From contig NZ_JACFTB010000002.1 of NCBI RefSeq assembly GCF_014281965.1, positions 434,001 through 498,000 of the forward strand: DNA of 64,000 bases. The letters are read 5' to 3'. The notes under the pieces are model-generated. The model saw nothing but the letters and a program-made list of their open reading frames with translations, did no database searches and was not told the DNA's origin. Source of the stretch: Rhodococcus sp. BP22 (lineage in GTDB: Bacteria; Actinomycetota; Actinomycetes; Mycobacteriales; Mycobacteriaceae). Position 1 is the first letter of the stretch; each line of letters begins with the position of its first letter. The position numbers and the translations under genes are program-made. Below, piece after piece: positions 8,845 through 18,198 of the stretch.

Positions 8845-9294
8845 TTACGCCAGCACTTCCTTGGCAACCGCGGCCCCGATCACCAAGGCAACCAGGTCCT
8901 CGATGACGGCAGCGGCCAGCGGCGGAATCCGCGTCGACGCCCGCCCGCGATACGCGTGACCTGCGTATGAACCTGCGATAGCCGATAGCCCGCCGATGAT
9001 CGCTGCCGGGATCGTGTCTTCGTCTCGACGTCGTGCGATGGCGAATGCCGCCCCGGCACCGGCACCGATCCGCCCCCCGAGAGCGGGTGGGCTCAGTCTT
9101 GACGGCGTCGACGGCAATTTGTCCATCACGATCTCACCGGCAATCGCGAATAGGGACCCTGCGACGGCCAGGCGTCTGTACTCGGTACCGCCGAACAAGA
9201 TCAGCAGACCGGCGCTGATTCCTACCGAGCTGCGGAAACCACTCGCCTTGCCGATGGCGGCGGACAGCATCGCCGAGCGAACCGTCAGGGTCAT
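8845..9294 (-). CDS. DUF4126-like membrane protein
   Basis: The supported part is about 149 residues with several Ala/Gly-rich hydrophobic helices and the segment IVMDKLPSTPSRLSPPALGGRIGAGAGAA, as in DUF4126 proteins (function unknown). The frame stays open further upstream, but that part is a shadow of the divergent gene. The ATG at 9294, or a GTG immediately before it, is the likely start. First gene of the probable DUF4126-DUF5313-rraA operon. Confidence 0.68.
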   Translation of the reverse strand: MTLTVRSAMLSAAIGKASGFRSSVGISAGLLILFGGTEYRRLAVAGSLFAIAGEIVMDKLPSTPSRLSPPALGGRIGAGAGAAFAIARRRDEDTIPAAIIGGLSAIAGSYAGHAYRGRASTRIPPLAAAVIEDLVALVIGAAVAKEVLA

Positions 9295-9382
9295 CACCGG
9301 AGTATCCACCCATGTACGCCACTGCGACCAGGGAACGACGGTAGGTCGTGTTAGTTTGTGGCGTCTTCGGGGGGAGTTGTAC

Positions 9383-10156
9383 TTGAGCTTGAAAATGCGG
9401 CTTTTTCGTATCGCGGTGTTGCTGGGGCTGTTCGTCCTGGCGGGTATTCTGTTGCCCAAGATGGGGCCCGATACTCCTGATAGGTACGAAGGTGTCGCTG
9501 CTCCGGTCACGAGTGTTGCTGCGCCGAAAACCTCTTCGTCGCCGACCAGTACGGTCGCAGGTCCGCCACCGGGGTTCCCGTCGATGGAATATGCGCCGCC
9601 GGAGATCGAAGTTCCCGAAGGTGATCCGATACCGATTGACACCAAGTACGGCCTCAGCTACACGGTGCCGGGAGATTGGCGGTTCCATCGCGGTGGAGTG
9701 AGGGGATGGGCGGCTGGGGAAGAATCGGTCAGGTTCGGCGACATCGCCGATTACGGTTACGACTACTGTCCAGAACACCGCGACGGGGCAACGAAAGCAG
9801 ACACCGGAATTACGGGCCGCCACGGAGTCGACGTTTCGGCAGCAGCATTCGACGTCAGCCGTTCAGCTGAGCTGATTTTTCGAAACGAACCGAATGATGC
9901 TGTGAAGATCGAATACTCGGCTCCAATCGAGTTCGAGGTCGATGGTGCACCTGCGGTTCGCTACACCGCGAAGGCATCGAACCTCGCTCGTGAGTTCGAC
10001 TGCGATCCGATCGCGGCGTCGCTCGATATTGTTGCAACTCAGGGTTATTCGAATGCGACCGTTGCCGTGTTCATGATCGTTTCGTATGAGCAGCTCGACG
10101 GATCGCTCTCACGGAACAAGATCGACCAGATTGTGTCTACGCTACGTCGCACGTGA
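9383..10156 (+). CDS. Membrane-anchored protein of a putative type VII secretion-associated cluster
   Basis: About 257 residues: an N-terminal signal anchor (KMRLFRIAVLLGLFVLAGILL), a Ser/Thr/Pro-rich linker to about residue 80, then an extracytoplasmic domain starting at KYGLSYTVPGDW with paired cysteines. TTG at 9383 is chosen because GGGGAG lies 6 nt upstream; the ATG at 9395 is too far from that site. No lipobox is present. The C-terminal domain resembles soluble domains found beside WXG100-type proteins in actinobacteria, but I cannot name the family. The next gene starts 18 bp downstream. Confidence 0.65.
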   Translation: MSLKMRLFRIAVLLGLFVLAGILLPKMGPDTPDRYEGVAAPVTSVAAPKTSSSPTSTVAGPPPGFPSMEYAPPEIEVPEGDPIPIDTKYGLSYTVPGDWRFHRGGVRGWAAGEESVRFGDIADYGYDYCPEHRDGATKADTGITGRHGVDVSAAAFDVSRSAELIFRNEPNDAVKIEYSAPIEFEVDGAPAVRYTAKASNLAREFDCDPIAASLDIVATQGYSNATVAVFMIVSYEQLDGSLSRNKIDQIVSTLRRT

Positions 10157-10174
10157 GCAACGAGGAATTTTCCA

Positions 10175-11386
10175 ATGGAGAAGTTCAAAGCATTTCCAGA
10201 TGAGGTCTCAGGACTCGGCCGGGCGGTGTCCGAAATCGGACTTCAGACGCTGACGTCGTACAAGTATTTCAACGAGCACGCTGGTCCCGCCGGTGCGTAT
10301 CAGGGCGAGATTTTCGGGTCTCTTCTCGATCCATTGGACGATATTCGGAACGCGTGGCGAAACAGACACGTCCATCTGGCGGCGAATTGCACCGAGTTGG
10401 GCGACAAGCTGAACATCGCGGCCTGGCTGTATGCGGATCAGGAGAAGAACAACTACGAGGCGCTGAATGCACACACGCAGCTCCTCCCCTTTCCGCACCC
10501 TGAAAGAGACCGGGGTGATTCGAAACGGCCTGCGGTCGGTGCCGCGGAGCTTTTCGGCGATCCCGCGGACTACGGACATCCTGAAGGAATCGACTACCCA
10601 CCGCCGGAAAGCCTTCCGGACGATCTGGCCGCAGTAATCGCCGATGCTGCTGGATGGCTCGGTGACATCGATGACGCAATCGAAGCGATGATCGGACAAA
10701 GTCCGCTTCGGCAACTCGTCGAGCCCGTCGGTGGCAACTGGAACGACTTGTTGCGATTGGGCTGGACCTATCGAATCGCGGGTGAAGCGATGGAAAAGGG
10801 TGGAGACGCACTCGCCCAGGGAACTGCACGTGTCGATGAGTTCTGGGACGGAATGGCGGCCGTTGCTTACAGCGAATACGCGACAAAGCAAGTTGCCGCG
10901 ATGCAGTGGGAGGGGGCGTGTGGCCGTGTCATTCAAGCTGTCGCCGAACGCGCGGCAGAAGAAATCAGCAACTCGATCCGCGTACTGGTGACAAAGGTCC
11001 GCGAGATGATCGAGCAAGAATTCGACTTGACCAGCGGGGCAAGGGTAGTCGACTTTTTGTCGAAGAAGATTCCCTTTGCGGGGGCCGCGTATCAGTTGTG
11101 GAGAATCTGGGAGATTCTGCGGACCGGCTACGACCTGGGCATGAAACTCGTCGACTCCATCCGTACGATCACTGACGCGTTCAAGGAATTTCTGTCGCTC
11201 GTAACCAGTCCGACTGGGTACATGAACGAGCAGTTCGAACAGAAGCTGGCGCCCATCACGGAAAAAATCGAAGATGCAAAGCTTTTGCTGGACATCAAGA
11301 ACACTGCCGATGCGAGCCCGGTGTACGAAGTGCCGAAGGATCCGTATTCGCTCGGTACAGGTGACGAACCGTGGGCAGACGCATGA
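10175..11386 (+). CDS. EspC/WXG100-like two-module protein, putative type VII secretion substrate
   Basis: A 403-residue soluble protein. Residues 1-97 look like the EspC family: a helical hairpin with Trp61 at the turn (WRN instead of WXG), then LNIAAWLYADQE, where Tyr86...Glu90 fits the YxxxD/E secretion signal. A second helical region has a true WXG (W224-D225-G226, in FWDGMAAVAYSEY), followed by a long amphipathic part (about 280-350) and a polar tail. There is no recognised enzymatic domain. It sits between a membrane-anchored protein and a small partner whose start overlaps its stop (ATGA). Export by an ESX system is inferred; the apparatus must be encoded elsewhere. Confidence 0.7.
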   Translation: MEKFKAFPDEVSGLGRAVSEIGLQTLTSYKYFNEHAGPAGAYQGEIFGSLLDPLDDIRNAWRNRHVHLAANCTELGDKLNIAAWLYADQEKNNYEALNAHTQLLPFPHPERDRGDSKRPAVGAAELFGDPADYGHPEGIDYPPPESLPDDLAAVIADAAGWLGDIDDAIEAMIGQSPLRQLVEPVGGNWNDLLRLGWTYRIAGEAMEKGGDALAQGTARVDEFWDGMAAVAYSEYATKQVAAMQWEGACGRVIQAVAERAAEEISNSIRVLVTKVREMIEQEFDLTSGARVVDFLSKKIPFAGAAYQLWRIWEILRTGYDLGMKLVDSIRTITDAFKEFLSLVTSPTGYMNEQFEQKLAPITEKIEDAKLLLDIKNTADASPVYEVPKDPYSLGTGDEPWADA

Positions 11387-11748
11387 TCGAACCCGATGAT
11401 CCTGTTCTGCGACAAGCGCTGCGGAAGATGTCCGACGCATTGGATCGAATGGCTCAGACGCGCGCCCAGGTCGAATCCGCTCCGCTGCCGTTGTTCGACC
11501 AACCGCGATTGGTCACCGGTTCGATGATGTACGACATTGCATCACTACCCGGTGCCTCCGCGGAACTGAGGGCGTACGCGGCGCGCGTAGGGGCGGGCGA
11601 GTGCAGATGGGACGAGATCGAAACACTGTCGCTCCCCGTACCTCCGGAAGTCGAAGAGCTGAAACGCGATCCGCTGTTGATTTGGTTCTCGCCTCCACCC
11701 GCACTGCCACCCGACGACGACAAGCCATATACGATCCCGTGGCGTTGA
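11383..11748 (+). CDS. Small hypothetical protein coupled to the EspC/WXG-like gene
   Basis: A 121-residue, mostly hydrophilic protein. Its ATG overlaps the stop of the preceding gene in ATGA, indicating translational coupling; an in-frame GTG at 11371 is the alternative start. The C-terminus is rich in Pro and Asp. No family recognised. By position it may be a chaperone, immunity-type partner or co-substrate of the upstream protein; this is inference from gene order only. It ends 14 bp from the convergent MerR gene. Confidence 0.6.
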   Translation: MIEPDDPVLRQALRKMSDALDRMAQTRAQVESAPLPLFDQPRLVTGSMMYDIASLPGASAELRAYAARVGAGECRWDEIETLSLPVPPEVEELKRDPLLIWFSPPPALPPDDDKPYTIPWR

Positions 11749-11762
11749 CTTCGGTGAATCTT

Positions 11763-12539
11763 CTATTGCCCCTCGGCGTTGCCGACGATCACGTCACGCA
11801 GATACTGAGCCAGCCCCGGGGCGATGGCGTCGTAATGTTTGGTGAATCTTTCGTCCGTCAAGTACATTTCGGCAAGATTGACCTGCATTTCGTAGCTGCA
11901 GTCGTAGAAGCGCGCGATGCTGGCGCGGTGCCGCTCTGCCAGTACATTGGCGTCCGTCGATCCCGGTGCGGTACCGGCCGCGAGGGCCGCCGCAAGATCG
12001 AGCTCCATTGCGTCGGTCTCGTCCTTGATCAGCTTCCAATCGTCCTTGGTGAAGTGCGCGGTACGTGACTGGGACTGCTTCCACTGCTCCGTTTCTCCCC
12101 AGCGTTCCTCGGCTTCGGCGGCGTATTCGTCACCGAGCCAGTCGTCGCCGAAAACCTCGCGCTGCTCCTGCGGTGTCAATTGAATTCCCACTTTCTTCGC
12201 CTCCATCATTTTGTCCACGGCTGCAGCCATCTCGTGCAAGCGTTCGATCCGCTGGTCCAGCAACGTGCGCTGACGGCGTAAATGTGCCATCGCGTCGACC
12301 GTCGGATCGTCCAGAAGGGTGGCTATGTTCTCGAGCGTGAACCCGAGTTCGCGATAGGTCAGCACCTGATGAAGCCGTTCCACGTCTTCCGCCGAGTAGC
12401 TGCGATAGCCCTTGGTCGTACGTCCGGAGGGCACCACCAACGAAATCTCGTCGTAGTGGTGCAGTGCCCGAACACTGATCCCGACCAGGCGGGCGACCTC
12501 GCCCACCTTCATGCCTTCTGAATCGCTCACAAAGGACAC
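11763..12539 (-). CDS. MerR family regulator with TipAS ligand domain
   Basis: A 258-residue regulator: a MerR winged helix-turn-helix (KVGEVARLVGISVRALHHYDEI) at about residues 10-80, a long coiled coil, then a C-terminal TipAS domain (about 145-250) with TDERFTKHYDAIAPGLAQYLRDVI. TipAL-type proteins bind thiopeptides or other amphipathic drugs and activate resistance genes and their own promoter. GTG at 12539 is preferred because GGAAGG lies 7 nt upstream. It follows the lipase gene on the same strand with a 33-bp gap. No obvious target gene is adjacent. Confidence 0.88.
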   Translation of the reverse strand: MSFVSDSEGMKVGEVARLVGISVRALHHYDEISLVVPSGRTTKGYRSYSAEDVERLHQVLTYRELGFTLENIATLLDDPTVDAMAHLRRQRTLLDQRIERLHEMAAAVDKMMEAKKVGIQLTPQEQREVFGDDWLGDEYAAEAEERWGETEQWKQSQSRTAHFTKDDWKLIKDETDAMELDLAAALAAGTAPGSTDANVLAERHRASIARFYDCSYEMQVNLAEMYLTDERFTKHYDAIAPGLAQYLRDVIVGNAEGQ

Positions 12540-12572
12540 CGTGCAGCCTTCCGTGGCGTGAGGGTCAAGTAC

Positions 12573-13778
12573 TCAGCGAATCACTCTTTCGCATCCACCG
12601 GTCGGAACGCCCGCCAAACGCTGCGAGATCCAGTCGAATGCGCCTGGCCGTCCGCTACCCTCGGCTGCCGAGTGATCGCCGGGGATCTCCTCGAGATGCA
12701 CCGACGCGCCTGCCGCGCACCACTGGTCCTGGACGGCTTCCGCGCCCTCCTTGGGGATCAAATCGTCCTGCAGGCCCTGATAGATGTATGTGGGCGCCTC
12801 GGGCGCGATCTGGCCCATGCGATTCTCCTCGATCACTGTGCGAGTAATCGGATGGTCGAACACGTCGGGGACGTTGGACAAGTTCTGCTGGTCGAACAGC
12901 AGCAATCCGCTGTAGGACAGCACATCGACGCACTGGTCTTTCTGCACCAGTGCCAATCGCTTGCCGTCGTCGTTGGCCAGCGTGCGCATCTCCGGGTACT
13001 CCCTGGACAACCCGATCGTCGCCGCGGTGAACAGGCCGGACCCGATCCCGCCGTTGAGCGAACGCTGCAGAATCTTGTAGTCGGTCGGCGGCCCGCCGAA
13101 TGCGACGCCGACGATATCGAGCTCCGGCGCGTACTTCGGCGCCAACTGAGCTGCCCACCCCGACGCTATTGCCCCACCCGAGTAGCCGGTGATGGCGACC
13201 GGAGCATCGGCGTCGACGCCAACACTGTGCGATGCGCGGAGGCCGTCGAGCACCGTGCGGCCGGCGACGAGTCCGGCGGAGTAGGCCTGCCGCGGACCCT
13301 GATAGTCGGTGACCACGACGGCATAGTTGCGCGCGAGTAGCTCTTGAATTCGATCGAGCTCCTTGTTCGTACCCCGCGGGAGCGTGTAGGAGGGTGCGCA
13401 CGCATTGCCGAGCGAATCGGTCGCCTCGTTGTATGCGACGACTGGACGCGGGCCGTCACCGGTCCATGGGCCGTCCGGGACGATGACCGTCGTGGCAGCT
13501 GCGATGGGATTGTTCTTCGAGTCGGTGGATCGGAACAGTACTTGCGTTGACGTCGTACCTGGTTGCACTGCAACATTTCTGGTGCTCAGGACTGCTCCAG
13601 GCTCGCTGGTGTCGTACCCGGCGGGCGGGGTGAACCATGGATCTTCGAGCGGCGTCGGCAAGTATGCGGACGGATCGGCAGGGGGAGCGATGATGTCTCC
13701 GACGGGATCTGCTGTTGCCATCGGTGTGAAAGCGAGCATCAGTGCTGCTGCGCCTGTCAGAACGAATGTCCTACGCAT
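12573..13778 (-). CDS. Secreted lipase, LIP family
   Basis: A 401-residue alpha/beta hydrolase of the secretory lipase family. The N-terminus is a typical signal peptide (MRRTFVLTGAAALMLAFTP, cleavage near ATA-DP). The nucleophile elbow GYSGG is in ITGYSGGAIASGWAAQLAPKY; the C-terminal IPGDHS probably supplies the catalytic His. Members hydrolyse acylglycerols outside the cytoplasm. The ATG at 13778 is chosen because it begins the signal peptide; the frame extends upstream without coding character. No regulator site was recognised. Confidence 0.86.
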   Translation of the reverse strand: MRRTFVLTGAAALMLAFTPMATADPVGDIIAPPADPSAYLPTPLEDPWFTPPAGYDTSEPGAVLSTRNVAVQPGTTSTQVLFRSTDSKNNPIAAATTVIVPDGPWTGDGPRPVVAYNEATDSLGNACAPSYTLPRGTNKELDRIQELLARNYAVVVTDYQGPRQAYSAGLVAGRTVLDGLRASHSVGVDADAPVAITGYSGGAIASGWAAQLAPKYAPELDIVGVAFGGPPTDYKILQRSLNGGIGSGLFTAATIGLSREYPEMRTLANDDGKRLALVQKDQCVDVLSYSGLLLFDQQNLSNVPDVFDHPITRTVIEENRMGQIAPEAPTYIYQGLQDDLIPKEGAEAVQDQWCAAGASVHLEEIPGDHSAAEGSGRPGAFDWISQRLAGVPTGGCERVIR

Positions 13779-14023
13779 GAAGTCCCCACCCTGATCGTCT
13801 TCGAGCGCCCCGACGCCTAGGAAAGACCGATCCCCATGGTGCCATACCTCGCGGCGCAACCCCCGAGGGTGAGCATGGTGTTCCACTTGCGCGCATTGTG
13901 AGTGGGATCCCATCCCCGCAGGCAACAACTGGTACACCGTGGCCACTGCCCTAGGTATTCCGAGCCACCGACCAGGTACGTTAGGTGTAACTCCAAGAAC
14001 TACTCACCAGTAGGGGTAACGAT

Positions 14024-15577
14024 ATGCCAGCTCCGTCCACTGCGACCTTCTCCAGGCTCGCTGAACTCATCGCAATCCCCAATGCCGCCGACCGCCCGAC
14101 GAAGTCGATCACCGAGGTGTTCACGGGTAAGGAACTGGCGACCATTCCGGTCGGTACCGCCGCCGACGCCACCGACGCCATCGCGCGGGCTCGCATCGCG
14201 CAGAAGGCGTGGGCGAAACGCCCGGTGTCCGAGCGAGCCGAAATCTTCCACAGGTACCGCGACCTGGTGTTGGCGCATCGTGACGAGCTGATGGACATGG
14301 CTCAGGCCGAGACCGGTAAGTCCCGTGCCGCCGCTCAAGAAGAAGTGCTGGACATCGCGATGACCGCGCGGCACTACGCCCGTGTGGCAGCCAAGCTCCT
14401 GGCGCCCAAGCGCGTCACCGGCATGCTTCCTGTGCTGACGAAGACCACCGTCCATTACCAGCCCAAGGGCATCGTCGGCGTCATCTCGCCGTGGAACTAC
14501 CCGATGACTCTTGCGGTGTCCGATGCCATCGCGGCCCTGCTGGCAGGCAACGGCGTCGTACTCAAGCCCGACTCCCAGACGCCCTACTGCGCTCTTGCTG
14601 TCGTCGAACTGCTCTACAAGGCCGGCCTGCCGCGTGACCTGCTCGCCGTTGTTCCCGGGCCCGGCTCCGTCGTCGGTACCGCCCTTGTCGAGAACACCGA
14701 GTACCTCATGTTCACCGGATCCAGCGCGACGGGCAAATTGCTTGCCGAGCAGGCGGGGCGTCGACTCATCGGCTTCTCCGCCGAACTCGGTGGCAAGAAC
14801 GCCATGATCGTCGCCCAGGGCGCCAACCTTCGGACCGTGTCCGACGCGGCAGTACGCGCCTGCTTCTCCAACTCGGGCCAGCTGTGTATTGCTATCGAAC
14901 GGATCTACGTCGAGAAGTCGATCGCCGATGAGTTCACCGCCACGTTCGGTGAGCGCGTCCGCAACATGTCACTCGGCGCCGACTACGAGTTCGGTATCGA
15001 GATGGGGAGCCTCGTTTCCAAGGATCAGATCGAGACCGTCTCGGCCCACGTCGACGATGCCAAGACCAAGGGCGCCAAGGTGATTGCCGGCGGCAAGGCG
15101 CGACCCGATGTCGGACCGCTGTTCTACGAGCCCACCGTACTCACCGGCGTCACCGAGGACATGGAGTGCGCCGCGAACGAAACTTTCGGGCCGCTCGTGT
15201 CCATCTACCCCGTCGCCGACGTCGAGGAAGCCATTGCCAAGGCCAACGACACCGAATACGGCCTGAACGGCAGTGTGTGGGCCAAGACCAAGGCGCAGGG
15301 CGAAGCGATCGCTGTGCGCCTGCACTCGGGAACTGTCAATGTCGACGAAGGTTACGCCCCGGCTTGGGGATCGACTGGCGCCCCGATGGGTGGCATGGGA
15401 GTCTCCGGCGTGGGCCGTCGTCATGGACCGGAAGGGCTGCTCAAGTACACCGAGTCTCAGACCGTCGCGACGACGCGGCTGCTCAACCTCGGTGGGCCGC
15501 GCGGGATTTCCCCGAAGCTCTGGGCGAAGATCATGCCTCCGTTCGTGAAGGCTCTGCAGTACATCCCGGGTCGGTAG
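14024..15577 (+). CDS. gabD2: Succinate-semialdehyde dehydrogenase (GabD2-like)
   Basis: A 517-residue aldehyde dehydrogenase. SPWNYPM and the GSSATGK region form the NAD(P)-binding site, ELGGKNA carries the general-base Glu, and SGQLC the catalytic Cys. It resembles actinobacterial GabD2, which oxidises succinic semialdehyde to succinate and links 4-aminobutyrate breakdown to the TCA cycle. A broader aldehyde specificity cannot be excluded. AGGGG lies about 7 nt before the ATG. It faces the convergent efflux gene, separated by two strong inverted repeats. Confidence 0.85.
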   Translation: MPAPSTATFSRLAELIAIPNAADRPTKSITEVFTGKELATIPVGTAADATDAIARARIAQKAWAKRPVSERAEIFHRYRDLVLAHRDELMDMAQAETGKSRAAAQEEVLDIAMTARHYARVAAKLLAPKRVTGMLPVLTKTTVHYQPKGIVGVISPWNYPMTLAVSDAIAALLAGNGVVLKPDSQTPYCALAVVELLYKAGLPRDLLAVVPGPGSVVGTALVENTEYLMFTGSSATGKLLAEQAGRRLIGFSAELGGKNAMIVAQGANLRTVSDAAVRACFSNSGQLCIAIERIYVEKSIADEFTATFGERVRNMSLGADYEFGIEMGSLVSKDQIETVSAHVDDAKTKGAKVIAGGKARPDVGPLFYEPTVLTGVTEDMECAANETFGPLVSIYPVADVEEAIAKANDTEYGLNGSVWAKTKAQGEAIAVRLHSGTVNVDEGYAPAWGSTGAPMGGMGVSGVGRRHGPEGLLKYTESQTVATTRLLNLGGPRGISPKLWAKIMPPFVKALQYIPGR

Positions 15578-15590
15578 TACTTTCTGCTGA

Positions 15591-15668
15591 CCTCGCACCC
15601 TTTTTGTGAACCGTGCACCCCCGCTCGGACGCGAATGTGGCGCGCAGGTCGGTAAAAAGGGTGCGAGG
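15591..15668. repeat. 15-bp inverted repeat pair
   Basis: CCTCGCACCCTTTTT (15591-15605) is followed 48 bp later by its exact reverse complement (15654-15668). If transcribed it gives a 15-bp stem with a large loop. The left arm ends in five T, so it could also aid termination of gabD2. Origin unknown. Confidence 0.65.
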
Positions 15669-15690
15669 TTCGGGCGGGAATCCTGATGCG

Positions 15691-15738
15691 GAACAAGGAA
15701 GGGCCCCACACCATTCGGTGTGGGGCCCTTCCTTGTTC
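15691..15738. terminator. Perfect 22-bp stem bidirectional terminator
   Basis: Arms at 15691-15712 and 15717-15738 are perfect reverse complements around an ATTC loop. The hairpin is GC-rich and lies just after the stop of the DHA2 efflux gene and downstream of gabD2, so it probably terminates both convergent genes. Confidence 0.85.
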
Positions 15739-15743
15739 GTGGA

Positions 15744-17711
15744 CTAGTCGGCGCGGTAGCCGTTCGACTCCGAACTCACGTAATTCAGGTGAGGGTCCGG
15801 AATGTGACTGTCACCGAGAACTCGTGCAATCTGGTCCTCGCTGAGTCCGAGGCGCCGGAGCCGCTCGCACACTGCATCGAAATCGAGCATCTTGGCATCG
15901 AGTTCCTGTTGCAGGGTAACGACCTGAGCGCGGATGGCCTCGGCCTCGTCGAGCGCTTCGAGAGTGCCCTTGGGCTCGGGGAGCAGCAGGGTGAGCAGAC
16001 GATCGCGGGCGTCGACGCTCAGACCGGCGAACGGTACCGATCCTGTCGGCGCCTCGTGGCGGCCGCTGACATCGCGTTCGTCGATCTCCGGTGCCAAGTA
16101 TTCGCGAGCAGTACCGAAGGACGGGATCTCGGCGGGCTGCTCACCGGGCTCAGGAGCCTGTGCGATGTCGATCGTCTGACGTAGTGGACGGTTCGGGATC
16201 AGCAGGACTGCGATCAACGTGACGATGGCAACGAATCCGGCGATGAGGAAGATGCGTCCTGTCGCGTCACCGTAGGCGGTACGAATGACCAATGCGACCG
16301 GTGGTGGCAGCACGTCGAGATCCAACGATGATCCGCCGCCGCCCGAGGTGTCGACCCCCAGTTCGGCCAGACCTGTTGCGGACTTCTCCGCGACGCGGGT
16401 CGCCAGCAGAGATCCGAGAACGGAGACGCCGATTGCGCCACCGAAGGTACGGAAGAACGCGACGGTCGAGGATGCCGCGCCTACATCGTGCACGCTGACC
16501 GTGTTCTGAACGGCGAGAACGAGGTTCTGCATCAGCATGCCGGTACCGAGGCCGACGATGACGGTGAACCCACTGACTGTCCACAGGCTGGTTTGATGGT
16601 CGATCGTGCCGAGGAGAACGAATCCGATGACCAGCAATACCGCACCGGTGGTGATGAACGGCTTCCACTTCCCGAACTTGGTGATCAACTGTCCGGATCC
16701 GACGGAGGCGACGAGCGTACCGAACACCATTGGAATGGAGAGCAATCCGGCATCGGTGGGGGAGTAACCGCGTGCGGTCTGGAAGTACTGTCCGAGGAAC
16801 GTGGTCGCTCCGAAGAGGCCGACACCGACTGCAATGGACGCGATAATTGCCAGCCCGGTGGTGCGCTCGGTAACGATTTTGAGCGGGATGATCGGTGACG
16901 AGTGTCGTGATTCGACGATAACTGTCAACACGAGGAGTAGCAGGCCACCGCCGACGAGCATTGCGGTCTCACGCGAGAACCAGGCGTAGTAGTCGGCCTT
17001 GCCGGCGAACGAAACCCAGATCAGGAGAACGGATACACCCGCTGTGAGGAGGAGTGCGCCGAGCCAGTCGATGGCAACGTTCTGCTTACGGACGGTCTGA
17101 ACGTGCAGTGTCCGCTGTACCAAGATGAGGGCTATGACGGCCAAAGGCACGCAGACGAAGAAGCACCAGCGCCAGCCGAGGGGGCTGTCGACGATGACGC
17201 CGCCCAGGATCGGACCACCGGACATGGACACAGCCATGACAGCACCGGTGTAGCCGGAGTAGCGGCCACGGTCACGCGGAGAGACGATGGTTCCGATGAT
17301 GGCGATGACGAGTGCTGTCAACCCGCCCATGCCGATGCCCTGAACTACACGGGCAGCCAGCAATACCGGAACATTGTGCGCGAAGCCGGCCAGGATCGAG
17401 CCGAGGACGAAGACGACGATCGCCGATTGGACGAGCACCTTCTTGTTGAAGAGGTCGGCGAGCTTACCCCAGATGGGGGTCGAGGCGGCATTGGCAAGGA
17501 GCGTGGACGTTATAACCCATGCGTACGCAGTCTGTGAACCTTCGAGGTCACTGATGATAGTGGGCAGTGCAGTCGCGACGATGGTCGTACTCAGCAGTGC
17601 GGTGAACAACGCGGCAAGAAGGCCGATGAGGGCCTCGAGGATCTGCCGGTGGGTCATCGCGTCCGGATCTGCCACTGCCTTTGCTGGCGGAGCGTCGGTA
17701 CCTGTGGTCAT
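15744..17711 (-). CDS. DHA2 (14-TM) multidrug efflux MFS transporter
   Basis: A roughly 655-residue major facilitator of the EmrB/QacA type. About 14 hydrophobic helices span residues 25-515, with the motif GKLADLFNKK between helices 2 and 3 and the family signature GGPILGGVIVDSPLGWRW. An unusual, soluble C-terminal extension of about 130 residues is rich in acidic residues and predicted helix (GLSEDQIARVLGDSHIP). Such proteins expel drugs or lipids in exchange for protons. The ATG at 17711 lies 4 bp after the MarR stop, so marR and the transporter form one operon and MarR is the probable regulator. Confidence 0.88.
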   Translation of the reverse strand: MTTGTDAPPAKAVADPDAMTHRQILEALIGLLAALFTALLSTTIVATALPTIISDLEGSQTAYAWVITSTLLANAASTPIWGKLADLFNKKVLVQSAIVVFVLGSILAGFAHNVPVLLAARVVQGIGMGGLTALVIAIIGTIVSPRDRGRYSGYTGAVMAVSMSGGPILGGVIVDSPLGWRWCFFVCVPLAVIALILVQRTLHVQTVRKQNVAIDWLGALLLTAGVSVLLIWVSFAGKADYYAWFSRETAMLVGGGLLLLVLTVIVESRHSSPIIPLKIVTERTTGLAIIASIAVGVGLFGATTFLGQYFQTARGYSPTDAGLLSIPMVFGTLVASVGSGQLITKFGKWKPFITTGAVLLVIGFVLLGTIDHQTSLWTVSGFTVIVGLGTGMLMQNLVLAVQNTVSVHDVGAASSTVAFFRTFGGAIGVSVLGSLLATRVAEKSATGLAELGVDTSGGGGSSLDLDVLPPPVALVIRTAYGDATGRIFLIAGFVAIVTLIAVLLIPNRPLRQTIDIAQAPEPGEQPAEIPSFGTAREYLAPEIDERDVSGRHEAPTGSVPFAGLSVDARDRLLTLLLPEPKGTLEALDEAEAIRAQVVTLQQELDAKMLDFDAVCERLRRLGLSEDQIARVLGDSHIPDPHLNYVSSESNGYRAD

Positions 17712-17715
17712 AGGG

Positions 17716-18198
17716 TCATCTCGCAATCAATTTCAAGTGCGCTACGTCGTGCTGAGCGAGCGCGTCTTCGGTAAATGTGTTGTTGAGTCGGCGGACCGAT
17801 TGGAGTGCGTCGAGTGCTTGGTCCTCACTCCAATCGCACAGCAACTCCCGTAGTTGCCGGGCGCGGCGGTTCCAGATCGCCGTCAACTTCTGCTGACCTT
17901 CTGCCGAAACACAGACGCGGGAGGCGCGTTTGTCGTCGGGGTCGGGTTTCCTGTCGACAAGGCCCAATTCGACGAGGTCTGCGATCTGTCGGCTGAGGGC
18001 CGACTGACTGACGCACACTTTGTTGGCGAGGTCGGTCTGCCGGCACTCACCCTCTGTCGCGAGGATTGTCAGTACGCCGGTCAACGCTTGCGGTAGAGGC
18101 GAGCTGTCGTCACCGGCGGTCACGGCACGTCGCAGAGAGCGAGCGAAGCGGAAAACCTCTTCGACAAGCGATTCTGCTGTGGTGGTTGCTACTGCCAT
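17716..18198 (-). CDS. MarR family transcriptional regulator
   Basis: A 160-residue winged-helix regulator, with the DNA-binding segment ECRQTDLANKVCVSQSALSRQIADLVELGLVDRKPDPDDKR. The ATG at 18198 has GGAG 5 nt upstream; a TTG further upstream is less likely. First gene of the marR-efflux operon. GTAAATTAC (18218-18226), a perfect short palindrome just upstream, is a possible operator, but is too short to be convincing. Confidence 0.88.
   Translation of the reverse strand: MAVATTTAESLVEEVFRFARSLRRAVTAGDDSSPLPQALTGVLTILATEGECRQTDLANKVCVSQSALSRQIADLVELGLVDRKPDPDDKRASRVCVSAEGQQKLTAIWNRRARQLRELLCDWSEDQALDALQSVRRLNNTFTEDALAQHDVAHLKLIAR

Noticed and set aside
10208..11440. 410-codon minus-strand frame opposite the EspC/WXG-like gene
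   Set aside because: No domain or ribosome-binding site; the plus-strand gene has secretion motifs and coupled neighbours.
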